Notes: a model not told the origin generated them from the sequence alone. Counted from the first letter of the stretch, positions 7,339 to 15,615 are shown. The stretch is 25,814 nt of DNA from JBBDXA01 sp040902585 (GCA_040902585.1 JBBDXA010000140.1:1-25814); one strand, 5' to 3'. Numbers and translations: made by a program.

Positions 7339-8900
7339 TACGCCGCCCGTCGCCACGCGGTTTCTTCGTGCTTCGGATCGATGCTGAGCATGCGATCGTA
7401 GATGGCCAGGACTTTCTCCATGCGCTGAGCGAAGGAGTAATACTTCTCGATGCGGCGGCGGCCTTGTCTGGACAGTTCGCTCCGCCGATCTTCGCTGACG
7501 ACGAGCGGGGCGATGTGCGTGGCCCAGGTGTCTTGATGTTTTGGATCGAGGATGACGCCGCGCCTCCCGAACTTCAGGAGTTCACTCACGCCGCCGACGT
7601 CCGTCGCGGCGACGGGCACGCCCATGGCCATCGCTTCGAGCACGACATTGGGGAACCCTTCGGTGTGGCTGGGCAGAAGGAGAAAATCAAACGTCTCAAA
7701 GTATCGGCGCGAGTCACTCTGCCAGCCCCAGAATTTCACCCTTTCGGAAACGCCGAGCGTCGCGGCCTGTTTCTTCACGCGGTCGTATTCGGGGCCGTCG
7801 CCGACGATGTGCAGTTCGAGTTTCGGATAGGTCGGCGAAAGGGCGGCGAGCGTGTCGATGGCGCGATCCACGCCTTTCTCGACGCTCAGGCGGCTGACAA
7901 CGCCCATCACGATGGCATCAGGCCAGATGCCCATTTCATGCCGCGCTTCACGAATGGTGTGCTGGCGTTGATAGTCATCCGGTTCGATGGCGTTGTGAAT
8001 GTACGTGAGACGATCCTTGGGTACGCCGATGTCGATGCACTGCTGCATCAGGGGCGGGCTCACGGCAATCACCTCGTCGTAGCGCGGGAGACACCATTTA
8101 TCGACGTGGTAGTACATGCGCGTGCGGAAGGTGTCGTTCGTCCAGCCATGCACGGTGGTCACGAGCTTCATCTTCCAGAACCGGCGAAGCATGAGGCCGA
8201 AGAGATTGGACTTGTAGTCGTGCGCGTGCCAGACGGAGACGTTGAGCTTCTTGCACAGCCGATAGAGAGCGACGAGCGTGGAAAGCGAGAACGCGCCGCG
8301 CTCGGGGATGGTGATGATCGGCGCGTCAAACTGTTTCGCCTGGGCCTTGATGACTTCGATGCCGCTGTCGCCTTTGGGGTAAATGTAGGCGACGGCCATG
8401 TCGTAGATGTCGCGGTCGGCATATCGCGGCGAACGGAGGATGGTTTTTTCCGGGCCGCCGCCGGTGCCTGCGACGACGCGCACGTGAAGGATGGTGGGGC
8501 GGGTGAGGGGAGAGACGGCTGGTCGAGAGGGCTCGTCGGGAGCGTCTGTTGTGAGACGAAGGGTTCCGGTCCTCTCGCCCATCCCCCGGTGAGGGAGAGG
8601 GGGCTCGATCTCAGTCGATAGTGCGCTCGCTGTGTTCCATGTTTCATCGTCGATGCCATCGCCCGTCAGGCGAAGCATCGGCGAAGCCATCACGCCCAGC
8701 TCTTCGAAAGGATCGAGGCTGTCGATCTCGGGCAGGTCACTGAATTCCGCGGCAGGCGTGCGCTTGCCTCGCGGTCCGCCCCCACCAGGCCCGCCCGGCG
8801 GAGGATCGTCATCAGGCTGCGCATCCTCCAACAGCGCGAGCTTGAGGATCTGCTCGTCGTCGCCGTACTTCTCGAAGAATGCCGCAACGCTGTCTTTCAT
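7338..8900 (-). CDS. GT-B glycosyltransferase, family 4, with long N-terminal linker
   Basis: The protein is 520 residues from the ATG at 8900. The catalytic part starts only near residue 134 (RPTILHVRVVAGTGGGPEK). It contains the donor-binding Lys (SRLSVEKGVDRAI) and the GT4 EX7E motif (EGFPNVVLE followed by AMAMGVPVAATDVGG). It should transfer a sugar from a nucleotide donor to a growing glycan at the cytoplasmic face. Residues 1-133 are unusual: an acidic start, a DDDPPPGGPGGGGPRGK low-complexity stretch, and EPPLPHRGMGERTG at 99-112, encoded by a palindromic repeat (8571-8600). The start lacks a good Shine-Dalgarno. The frame runs open further upstream into the radical SAM gene, but that extension is Arg/Ser-rich shadow sequence. 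A true start at an internal codon nearer the GT domain cannot be excluded. The gene lies 67 bases after the radical SAM gene, with a small hairpin at 8956-8969. Confidence 0.88.
   Translation of the reverse strand: MKDSVAAFFEKYGDDEQILKLALLEDAQPDDDPPPGGPGGGGPRGKRTPAAEFSDLPEIDSLDPFEELGVMASPMLRLTGDGIDDETWNTASALSTEIEPPLPHRGMGERTGTLRLTTDAPDEPSRPAVSPLTRPTILHVRVVAGTGGGPEKTILRSPRYADRDIYDMAVAYIYPKGDSGIEVIKAQAKQFDAPIITIPERGAFSLSTLVALYRLCKKLNVSVWHAHDYKSNLFGLMLRRFWKMKLVTTVHGWTNDTFRTRMYYHVDKWCLPRYDEVIAVSPPLMQQCIDIGVPKDRLTYIHNAIEPDDYQRQHTIREARHEMGIWPDAIVMGVVSRLSVEKGVDRAIDTLAALSPTYPKLELHIVGDGPEYDRVKKQAATLGVSERVKFWGWQSDSRRYFETFDFLLLPSHTEGFPNVVLEAMAMGVPVAATDVGGVSELLKFGRRGVILDPKHQDTWATHIAPLVVSEDRRSELSRQGRRRIEKYYSFAQRMEKVLAIYDRMLSIDPKHEETAWRRAA
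8571..8600. repeat. Imperfect palindromic repeat inside the GT4 coding sequence
   Basis: CCTCTCGCCCATCCCCCGG and the complementary GGTGAGGGAGAGG form an imperfect hairpin with six perfect outer base pairs. It lies in the poorly conserved linker of the glycosyltransferase and looks like a dispersed intergenic-type palindrome that has become coding. Confidence 0.6.
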
Positions 8901-8967
8901 GAGGTCCGTTCCGAATCGTTCGCTTTTTCCTAAACCTCCGCCCTGTCCGGTGCTGAGCCGCAAGCGG

Positions 8968-10188
8968 CTAAACCATGAACCCCGGGCATGTTGCGCAGGG
9001 GTTGTTTTCCTTCTGCTCCGCCCCGAGCTTCTTCTTGAAGCTGCGTCTTGCCATGCGGTACTTCGCGCCGTTCCATATCTTGCCGAACGGCTGCTCGAAC
9101 ACGCTGCCCATGTCCTCCTTCGGATCCCACGAGCCGCAGCAGGTGACCACCTCTCCATCCCAATTGATCACGCTTGACTTCCACGGCCAATGGCAGTCGT
9201 AAGGTTTCTTGCCGTTGAAATCGTCTTCGTTCCACTCACCGTCGAGCATCTTCGCGTACACGCCGAGTTGATGCTGCTTGTCATCCGGAAGCCACTCGCG
9301 GATGTGTTCTTCAACCTTCTGTTTCAGTTCCCGTTTCGGCAGATTGAGCTGGACGAGATTATTGTCCTGGTTCATGAAGCGCGTGTTGAGGGCCGCCCAC
9401 GAGAAGACCGCTTTACAGCCGAGCTTCTCGGCGAGACGTTTGAAGTCTTCCACTTCGTGTTCGTTGTGCTTCGTCACGACAAAATTGAGTTGCACCTGCG
9501 GCGTCTGGCTGCCCATTCTGCTTCGCGTCTCGATGATGTGACGGACTTTATCGACCGTGGTCTCAAAGTTTTTGCCTGGCTGGTAGATTTCAAACGTCTT
9601 CTGCGATGCGCCGTGCAGCGAACAGGTCAGCATGTCCAACCCGCTCTTGATGAGTTCCTCCGCGTGGCCTTTTTCCGGCTTGAAGGCGTGCAGGTTCGAG
9701 CTGATGTAGGTCCAGATGCCTTGGTCGTGTGCGTAGCGGATCATCCTGTAGATGTCCGGCACGATCATCGGATCGCCCCACATGGAAAGATCCAGCGCCA
9801 GCAGCCAGCGTTTGAGTTGATCGATGAGACCGGTGTAATTCTCAAAACTCATCTTGCCCTTGGCGCGGCCCTTCATGCCGATGCCTGTCGGGCAGAGCTG
9901 GCACTGCGTGTTGCAGATGTTGGTCGATTCGATCTTCATGCGGTACGGCCGACCCCACACGCGCTCGGTCTTGAGCTTGAACTGGAGGTTGACCATCGCC
10001 ATGTTGGCGAGCTTCAGCGGCGTGAGGTATTTGCGGTTGCGCCAGACGTAGTAGACGCCGCGGGCGACGAAGTCGACGCCGTCCATCACGCGGCGGACGA
10101 TCGCCAGCTTGGCGCAGCGTTCCTTGAGGCGGTTGGTGAGCCGCACGGTGCGCGCGAGCGAACGGTCGACATGAAGAGCGATGGTCAT
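8968..10188 (-). CDS. Radical SAM/SPASM domain protein
   Basis: The protein has 406 residues. Cys92, Cys96 and Cys99 form the CX3CX2C cluster motif (ICNTQCQLC) that binds the [4Fe-4S]-SAM cluster, and LDLSMWGDPMI and YISSNLHAF follow as expected for the radical SAM barrel. The C-terminal SPASM-like part carries Cys332, Cys350, Cys351, Cys398 and Cys401 (VVTCCGSWDPKEDMGSV, then CATCPGF at the end), which would bind an auxiliary cluster. The ATG overlaps the stop of the O-antigen-ligase-like gene (ATGA at 10188-10185), so the two are probably translationally coupled. Members of this group occur in polysaccharide loci. The substrate (a sugar, lipid or peptide) cannot be told from sequence. The family is certain and the role is open. 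Confidence 0.93.
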   Translation of the reverse strand: MTIALHVDRSLARTVRLTNRLKERCAKLAIVRRVMDGVDFVARGVYYVWRNRKYLTPLKLANMAMVNLQFKLKTERVWGRPYRMKIESTNICNTQCQLCPTGIGMKGRAKGKMSFENYTGLIDQLKRWLLALDLSMWGDPMIVPDIYRMIRYAHDQGIWTYISSNLHAFKPEKGHAEELIKSGLDMLTCSLHGASQKTFEIYQPGKNFETTVDKVRHIIETRSRMGSQTPQVQLNFVVTKHNEHEVEDFKRLAEKLGCKAVFSWAALNTRFMNQDNNLVQLNLPKRELKQKVEEHIREWLPDDKQHQLGVYAKMLDGEWNEDDFNGKKPYDCHWPWKSSVINWDGEVVTCCGSWDPKEDMGSVFEQPFGKIWNGAKYRMARRSFKKKLGAEQKENNPCATCPGFMV

Positions 10189-11642
10189 GACTGTGGCAAT
10201 CCCTTCCCTCGAAGAATCCAGGTCGATCGCAGGCGGTTGAGCTTTCTCTTTTTGCTTTTGCTCTTGGAGCCGGAGGCGATCGGAACGGGCGCGAGCGATG
10301 GTTCGAGCGTTGCGGGTCGTTCGTCATCGCCCTCGGGGATTTCGGCGCTCACCGGTTCTCTCATGCGTTCGATCTCGCTCCGCACCACGCGCGGCAGCAC
10401 GGCGGCGATGCCCATGAGCATCCACGGCATCTCGAACACTTCCAGCGACAGGAAGACGCTGCCGAACAGGAACACGATCAGGCTTCCCTGGCACGAGAGG
10501 ATGACCGTGTGCATGTGCCGAAGACGGTGCCGGCCCCACCAGGCGAGTTCGGGATCGTCCTGGGCGATCTTCTGCACGACCAGCTTCCGCGCCTGACCCA
10601 TGCACGCCAGCGAGGCGCAGACCAGCCCGAGATAGACCAGCAGCGAAGGGATGCCCGAGTCGGCGGCGATCTGAAGGTACTGGCTGTGGATGGTGCGGCC
10701 GACCTGATCCGCGCCGTAGTTTTTCGTGTAGGTATTGCTGTTGCGGATGCCCACGCCGGTGAGCGGATGCTCCTTCACGATTTCATACGCGGCTTCCCAG
10801 CTCGTCAGGCGCGACTGAGCGCTGTAGTCGCGCTCGAACTGCGTCGTGAGCATGAAGCGCTCGCGGATTTCAGGCCCCGCCTGGATCGCCACGATCAGCG
10901 CCAGCACCGCGGCGATGGCGGCGGCCTGCTTGCGCGGCTTGTGATGCGCCAACAGCCAGGCCACGGCGACGATCGAGGCCAGCATCGCCCCGCGCGAGTA
11001 GGTCATGAGCATCGCATGCAGAATGAAGAAGCCCGCGACGACGCTGACGATTCGCATCCAGTAACGCGACGCGGTCATAGCGAAGGCGTAAGCGAAGGGC
11101 AGGCCCATCGCCAGCATCAGGCCGGCACCGTTGTTGTCCAGATCGCCGAAGCCGTGATGGTAGATGTCCATGCGGCCGTCGAAGAAGTAGCGGTAGTTCG
11201 CTTCCCATCCGATGTACCCGATGCAGACGAGGACGACCGCGCCCAGGGCGCGGATGTGCCACATGCGCTCGACCAGCAGCGTGACGATGATCGCCATGAC
11301 CAGGACCTTGGCGTACTCGAGGAGCCAGAACTGTGAGAGGGCCGGGTCGTGGGCCGTGAGCGTGCTGAAAGTCATGAGGATCAGGAACGCGAACATGAGC
11401 GCGACGATCAAGCTGAAGCGCGCGCGGTTGAAAAGTTTGGATGCGTTGAGGAGAACACCCAGGATCGCGGCGGCGGCGGCGAGCTTGGCCCACGGCCATT
11501 CCACCGGCAGCGACCAATCCCACATGGTCTGCGGCTTGAGGATGCTGACGCTGTAGTACAACAGCAACCCCCAGATGGGGTTGAACGGCGCGGCGACGGA
11601 GCCGGCCAGCGTGAGCAAAATGAGAAAGACAAAGTGTTTCAT
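10185..11642 (-). CDS. O-antigen ligase / polymerase-like membrane protein (WaaL/Wzy_C family)
   Basis: The protein is 485 residues from the ATG at 11642. I prefer this start to a TTG 39 nt upstream because the hydrophobic N-terminus begins here (MKHFVFLILLTLAGSVAA). About ten or more TM helices are visible. The signature periplasmic loop region is present: SRLTSWEAAYEIVKEHPLTG, then GVGIRNSNTY and a conserved HSQYLQIAADSG with the putative catalytic His near 319. TYSRGAML near 214-221 is also typical. The early PFNPIWGLLLYYSVSILKP resembles the exosortase-associated ligase subgroup, but no exosortase is in the window. The C-terminal tail is Lys/Ser-rich and cytoplasmic-looking. It should join or polymerise a lipid-linked glycan at the periplasmic face. 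No Shine-Dalgarno is evident, and a 7-bp hairpin (11658-11675) sits just before the start. Confidence 0.88.
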   Translation of the reverse strand: MKHFVFLILLTLAGSVAAPFNPIWGLLLYYSVSILKPQTMWDWSLPVEWPWAKLAAAAAILGVLLNASKLFNRARFSLIVALMFAFLILMTFSTLTAHDPALSQFWLLEYAKVLVMAIIVTLLVERMWHIRALGAVVLVCIGYIGWEANYRYFFDGRMDIYHHGFGDLDNNGAGLMLAMGLPFAYAFAMTASRYWMRIVSVVAGFFILHAMLMTYSRGAMLASIVAVAWLLAHHKPRKQAAAIAAVLALIVAIQAGPEIRERFMLTTQFERDYSAQSRLTSWEAAYEIVKEHPLTGVGIRNSNTYTKNYGADQVGRTIHSQYLQIAADSGIPSLLVYLGLVCASLACMGQARKLVVQKIAQDDPELAWWGRHRLRHMHTVILSCQGSLIVFLFGSVFLSLEVFEMPWMLMGIAAVLPRVVRSEIERMREPVSAEIPEGDDERPATLEPSLAPVPIASGSKSKSKKRKLNRLRSTWILRGKGLPQS

Positions 11643-11875
11643 CGTATTGGGAAGCCGCGGTTCGCTGCCGAACCGTTGCAATCCTCACTGTCGATAAGGT
11701 CGGCACATCTGTCACAGGGCTTAAGACGGCGACCGCCGCAGATAGCAATGTGATAACTGTCAGCTTGATGGCTTGGGCGGTTATGCGGACGTTTGGAGAT
11801 GGGACGGGAGGGAAAGGAGGCAGGGCAACATCAAAGCCCACGCACTCCTGTGCGTGGGTACTCAGCACCGAGAAC
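11643..11875. other. Intergenic region upstream of the O-antigen-ligase-like gene
   Basis: The 233 bases between two minus-strand genes hold the redoxin terminator (11837-11858) and a perfect 7-bp stem with a 4-nt loop at 11658-11675 (CGGTTCG/CGAACCG), which lies in the leader of the ligase-like gene. The promoter of the minus-strand polysaccharide/serpin run should lie here, but I see no clear sigma-70 boxes. Confidence 0.5.
11837..11858 (-). terminator. Probable terminator of the redoxin gene
   Basis: A perfect 9-bp stem (CCCACGCAC/GTGCGTGGG) has an AGGA loop when read on the minus strand, as in the 5761 terminator. It is followed by CTTTGATGTT, a weak U-tract. It lies about 18 nt after the redoxin stop. 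Confidence 0.65.
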
Positions 11876-12472
11876 TCAATACCCCGGCTCATTCCCCGCC
11901 TTCCACTTGATGTTGCACCCTATGCTCGGCCGCTGCTCCTTCGTCACCGGCTCACCCGCCAGCACCGCGTCGATCGCCGCGCGCAGGTCTTTGCCCGTCG
12001 GCTTATTCGAATGGTCGTACACGCCGGAACTGATGCGCGATGGGCGTGTGTCATCCAACTGTCCGCGATAGGCGAGCTTCAACTCACCATCGAAGAGGAA
12101 GAAGTCCGGCGTGCAGGCCGCGGTGTAGGCTTTGGCGATCGCCTGTGATTCATCGTGCAGATAGGGGAATGTGTAGCCGCGCGATGCTTTCTCCTGTTTC
12201 ATCTTCGCGGGACTGTCATCGGGATAGTTGGCCGCATCGTTGCTGCTGATGGCGACGAAGCCGACGCCTTTGCCTGCGTAATCCTTGCCGAGCTGGGCAA
12301 GCTGCGGCGCGACGTGCTTCACATACGGGCAGTGATTGCAGATGAACATGACGAGCGTCGCCTTCGCGCCCTTCACATCGTGCAGCGACACTCTTGTGCC
12401 TTCGGTATCTGGCAGCGAGAAAGGCGGGGCGGTGGTGCCGAGGCTGAGCATGGTTGATTCGGTGAGGGACAT
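11876..12472 (-). CDS. Thioredoxin-like / AhpC-TSA-type redoxin
   Basis: The protein is 198 residues from the ATG at 12472, preceded by CAGGAG at 6 nt spacing. The frame continues upstream into repeat A, but that part is non-conserved. It has a thioredoxin fold with VMFICNHCPYVKHV, where CNHC is the CxxC pair, then GVGFVAISSNDAANYP, a TAACTPDFFLFD cis-Pro region, and a C-terminus GCNIKWKAGNEPGY. These are all hallmarks of a cytoplasmic thioredoxin-family/redoxin group common in bacteria. No signal peptide is seen. A thiol-disulfide or peroxide-related role is expected; the partner is unknown. It is divergent from the cysteine desulfurase, with which it may share sulfur or redox logic, but that is only positional. 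Confidence 0.92.
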   Translation of the reverse strand: MSLTESTMLSLGTTAPPFSLPDTEGTRVSLHDVKGAKATLVMFICNHCPYVKHVAPQLAQLGKDYAGKGVGFVAISSNDAANYPDDSPAKMKQEKASRGYTFPYLHDESQAIAKAYTAACTPDFFLFDGELKLAYRGQLDDTRPSRISSGVYDHSNKPTGKDLRAAIDAVLAGEPVTKEQRPSIGCNIKWKAGNEPGY

Positions 12473-12501
12473 GAGGGACTCCTGAAATCGGGATTGATCT
12501 A

Positions 12502-12613
12502 CGGGTGCCACGGCTCGAGGAGGCTCTGCGACGAAGTCCCGTGCCGAATACCCGTAACGCTGTCGGCCTCCTCGCGGGTCTACTCGGCGGACCTCGCCAA
12601 CCCGTGGCACCCG
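12502..12613. repeat. Palindromic intergenic repeat A (about 110 bp)
   Basis: Outer arms CGGGTGCCACGG (12502-12513) and CCGTGGCACCCG (12602-12613) are perfectly complementary. An inner perfect 9-bp pair is CGAGGAGGC/GCCTCCTCG (12516-12524 with 12566-12574). It shares both ends and several internal words with repeat B at 25625-25733. It lies between the redoxin and cysteine desulfurase genes, and its plus strand would encode YSADLANPWHP. Confidence 0.85.
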
Positions 12614-12718
12614 ATCCGCCATCCCCTATCACATTCCGTCATTCTCTACACTGTATCCGTCACCACCGGGGTTCGCAGCCACATCGCTCCATCACCTTTC
12701 CTACAATGATGCACGACA

Positions 12719-12746
12719 CTGACCCCTGACCCCTGACCCCTGGAAC
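12719..12746. repeat. Heptad array, unit CTGACCC
   Basis: Three perfect CTGACCC units and one degenerate CTGGAAC end 6 nt before the GTG start of the cysteine desulfurase. The same unit recurs at 25745-25779. Confidence 0.85.
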
Positions 12747-12752
12747 CCGCCC

Positions 12753-13976
12753 GTGCCCGCTCGACGCCTCTATATGGATAACGCCGCGACCTCGTTTCCC
12801 AAGCCGCCCACGGTGCTGGAAGCGATGATGCGATACGCCACCGAGCTGGGCGCCAGTCCCGGGCGCGGCGCGTATGCCGAGGCCCGCGAAGCAGGCGAGC
12901 TCATGCTCGAATGTCGTCGGCGTATCTGTCGCCTCATCGGGGCTGATGTGTCCAAGCCCGAGCACATCATCTTCACACTCAACACCACCGACGCCCTCAA
13001 CCTCGCCATCCGCGGCATCCTTCTTCATCCGACCTGCCGCGCTCGCAAGTCTCTTGGGCACATCATCACCACCTGGCTGGATCACAACTCCGTGCTGCGG
13101 CCGTACAACGCCCTCGCCGATCAGATTGGCGTGGAACAGACGCGTGTGCCTTGCGATCCGCAAACCGGCCTTGTTGATCCGCAAGATATTCGCCGGGCGA
13201 TTCGGCCTGACACCTGCCTCATCGCTGTGGTGCATGGATCCAACGTCACGGGCACCTTGCAACCGGTGCGCGAGATCGGTTGCATCGCGCGCGAGGCTGA
13301 CATTCCCTTCATCGTCGATGCCGCGCAATCGCTGGGCCATGTGCCGATCGATGTCGAAGCCGACCGCATCGACCTGCTTGCCTTTCCCGGCCACAAGGGC
13401 CTGCTCGGCCCGCTCGGCACCGGTGGCCTGTACATTCGCCCCGGCATCGAACAGCGCATGGTCACCATCCGCGAAGGCGGCACCGGCTCCATCAGCGAAC
13501 ACGACACGCAACCTGATTTTCTCCCCGACCGATTCGAGCCCGGCAGTCACAACGCCATCGGCATCATCGGGCTCTCTGAGGGCGTGAAGTGGATCCTCGA
13601 CCGCGGCGTCGACAACCTCTGGTCGCATGAACAGGATCTGATCCGCGCGTTTCTCGATGCCTTGGAAGAAGGGGAGTGCCCCGGCCTGACGCTGTACGGG
13701 CCGCAGGGCCTGAAGCATCGTTGTGGCGTTTTCAGCGTGCGCGTGGAAGGCTTCGATCAACCTCAAGCACTCTCCGATGTGCTCGAGCGCGACTACGGCA
13801 TTCTCACCCGCAGCGGAATTCACTGTGCCCCGCTGGCGCACCGGACCTTCGGCACCCACGCGCTCGGTGGCATGACGCGATTCAGCTTCGGACCTTTCCT
13901 TACCGCGGCGGATGTGCGCTACGCCTGTGATGCGCTGGGGCATATCTGCCACGAACATGCGGCGGCGAAGGTGTAG
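12753..13976 (+). CDS. Class V aminotransferase, cysteine desulfurase family
   Basis: The 407-residue protein begins at GTG 12753; an ATG at 12774 is an alternative that would cut into the conserved LYMDNAATSFPKP. The PLP enzyme signatures are complete: His111 in WLDHNSVLRP, Asp189 and Gln192 in VDAAQSLGH, the PLP lysine Lys215 in FPGHKGLLGPLGTGG, and the mobile-loop Cys358 in RSGIHCAPLAH that would take the persulfide. This layout matches the subgroup often annotated as a cysteine desulfurase family protein (am_tr_V_EGC-like) rather than classical IscS/SufS. It would release sulfur from cysteine, or possibly handle a related amino-acid substrate. No Shine-Dalgarno is visible; a CTGACCC array runs up to the start. 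No isc or suf genes are adjacent. Confidence 0.92.
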   Translation: MPARRLYMDNAATSFPKPPTVLEAMMRYATELGASPGRGAYAEAREAGELMLECRRRICRLIGADVSKPEHIIFTLNTTDALNLAIRGILLHPTCRARKSLGHIITTWLDHNSVLRPYNALADQIGVEQTRVPCDPQTGLVDPQDIRRAIRPDTCLIAVVHGSNVTGTLQPVREIGCIAREADIPFIVDAAQSLGHVPIDVEADRIDLLAFPGHKGLLGPLGTGGLYIRPGIEQRMVTIREGGTGSISEHDTQPDFLPDRFEPGSHNAIGIIGLSEGVKWILDRGVDNLWSHEQDLIRAFLDALEEGECPGLTLYGPQGLKHRCGVFSVRVEGFDQPQALSDVLERDYGILTRSGIHCAPLAHRTFGTHALGGMTRFSFGPFLTAADVRYACDALGHICHEHAAAKV

Positions 13977-13997
13977 CACTCGTTGACACAGATTGAT

Positions 13998-14114
13998 GGT
14001 TAGCGGTCGGGCCGAGTCCGCGAGGCCCACCTGGGGTCGCCCGCGATCAACGATGAACAGTGCGACGGTAGGGCGAGACGGGTGGGCCTCGCCGACTCGG
14101 CCCGACCGCTAACC
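13998..14114. repeat. Long inverted repeat C between convergent genes
   Basis: The 34-nt arms 13998-14031 and 14081-14114 are complementary at 33 of 34 positions and enclose a 49-nt loop. The arm begins GGTTAGCGGTCGGGCCGAG. It lies 21 nt after the cysteine desulfurase stop and 19 nt beyond the convergent GT39 stop. There is no U-run, so it is not a canonical terminator, though it could block read-through both ways. Confidence 0.9.
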
Positions 14115-14133
14115 GGGAACCCGCAGCGATTCA

Positions 14134-15453
14134 TCAGGCGGCGCGACGTATTTCACCCTCGGATTCAGACGCTTTCATCGTGTGCAGCACGGACGCATCC
14201 TGCGTAGTCGTCCGCACTTTCGCTTGAATCATTGCCAGACATCGCGCCATGCCGATGCCCGCCATGGCGACGAACAAGGGGGCGATCGAGTCGCGGAAGC
14301 GGATCGAACCGTAGAACATTACGACCGTTGCCAGGGTCGCCAGCGTCGGCAGGAGAATGATCATCGCCCCATCGCGCGACTGTTTCCATGTCACCAGCGC
14401 CCCCCACACGATGAACGGCAGGATCGCCATCCACGACAGCGCGAAGGCCCAGCGTACGATCGCGTTGGGCGTTTCCGCGAAGGGCCAGACGAAGCGGGCG
14501 AGCTTGGTGCCGATGAGCAGCGGCATTTTGCCGAGGTTGGCCTGGATCGATTCCATGCCGCGACGCCAGGCTTCTTTATCCTTGGCCATCTCTTCACGCG
14601 GCAGCGGAACGGTGAGCTGCTCCAGCAGGCTGGTGCGGGCCCAGTCACCGCGGTAGCCGGGGTTGTTGAAAGTCAGCGCGTTGTGCGCGCCCCACAGGCC
14701 CAGGCCGGAGATGGAACTCATCGTGGCCTTGCCCATGACCACCTGATTGCGCACCAGCCAGGGGACGATCAACGCCGCGACCACCGCCGCCTGCACGGCG
14801 AATCGCCGCGCCATCAGCTTCCATTCACTGCTCTGCATCCAGCGATAAAGAAGAGCAACAACAAGCACACTGATCGGCACGAGGAGCACGAGCTGCGGGC
14901 GACAGTGAATCGCCAGGCCCCAGCACAGGCCGGCCCCGATGAGTGTCTTCCATCCGCCGCGTCGAACGCCGGCGATGGAAAGGGCCGCCGCGCTGGCGAG
15001 CCAGAGACCGTAGGGAACTTCGGAGACGAAGTGCATGGCGTGATAGGCATGGCCGGGATAGATCGCCAGCAGCGCGGCACTGATGAGCGCGCCGCGCCTG
15101 CCAACCAGTTGCAGCGCGATGAGCCCTGTCGCCAGGCAGGTAAGCGAAGAGAGCAGGCAGAACCAGATGCGGCCGGCGGTGTAAGATCGGCCGAACGCGG
15201 CATAGGCCGGCAGCAGCGAGAGGGCAGTACCGGGCGTGCGCTTGGCGGTGGGCGTGCCGTCATCGAGCGTCATGAACCGGCCCTGGGTGAGCTGGTAGGC
15301 ACCGTTTTCGTAATCGATCTGGTCCGGCTGGGCCTCCATATCCGGCGGCGAGTCGAGGCCGACGAAGTGAGCCGCCAGCCCCACGCGCAGCCCAAACGCC
15401 AGCGCTACGATGCCCGCCATTGCGTACCAGAACCGTCGATCGGTGACTGCCAT
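14134..15453 (-). CDS. GT39/ArnT-like membrane glycosyltransferase
   Basis: The protein is 439 residues from the ATG at 15453, which has AAGGAG 5 nt upstream. It opens with one TM helix, then a periplasmic loop with an acidic motif (DQIDYENGAY near residues 47-56), followed by about ten TM helices. The order is the PMT_2/ArnT-like GT-C fold, in which a sugar is moved from a polyprenyl-phosphate carrier on the periplasmic side. A hydrophilic segment (LPREEMAKDKEAWRRGMES, near 290) is probably a periplasmic loop. The C-terminal tail is polar. It is divergent from the GT2 at 15616, whose product may supply the polyprenyl-linked sugar. The acceptor is unknown. Confidence 0.83.
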   Translation of the reverse strand: MAVTDRRFWYAMAGIVALAFGLRVGLAAHFVGLDSPPDMEAQPDQIDYENGAYQLTQGRFMTLDDGTPTAKRTPGTALSLLPAYAAFGRSYTAGRIWFCLLSSLTCLATGLIALQLVGRRGALISAALLAIYPGHAYHAMHFVSEVPYGLWLASAAALSIAGVRRGGWKTLIGAGLCWGLAIHCRPQLVLLVPISVLVVALLYRWMQSSEWKLMARRFAVQAAVVAALIVPWLVRNQVVMGKATMSSISGLGLWGAHNALTFNNPGYRGDWARTSLLEQLTVPLPREEMAKDKEAWRRGMESIQANLGKMPLLIGTKLARFVWPFAETPNAIVRWAFALSWMAILPFIVWGALVTWKQSRDGAMIILLPTLATLATVVMFYGSIRFRDSIAPLFVAMAGIGMARCLAMIQAKVRTTTQDASVLHTMKASESEGEIRRAA

Positions 15454-15615
15454 ATCCACTCCTTGGTTACCGATAACGTCGGCCAGCCGCAGGCGCGACT
15501 TGATGCGTTTGTAGCGATTGTGCGGTCTGTCCTGAATCGACGGCCTCGATGCGTCGATAACTCCCCAAGACTGCGCTTGCCCCTGCCGCCAAGCAAATGA
15601 GTAACCCTTGTGAGT
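15454..15615. promoter_or_regulatory. Divergent intergenic region between GT39 and GT2
   Basis: These 162 bases lie between divergent starts and should hold both promoters. The GT39 Shine-Dalgarno (AAGGAG) is at its left edge. I found no clear promoter boxes and no repeat. Confidence 0.45.

Noticed and set aside
7368..8621. 417-codon open frame on the plus strand
   Set aside because: It lies antisense to the GT4 gene, is rich in Arg, Asp, His and Val as expected of a shadow frame, and has no recognisable motif.
9190..10596. 468-codon open frame on the plus strand
   Set aside because: It is antisense to the radical SAM and ligase genes, both of which have clear family motifs; its own translation has none.
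12660..14030. 456-codon open frame on the minus strand
   Set aside because: It is antisense to the cysteine desulfurase, whose catalytic residues are all in place.
14182..15600. 472-codon open frame on the plus strand
   Set aside because: It is antisense to the GT39 gene with a composition typical of high-G+C mirror frames (Arg/Gln/His/Asp rich).
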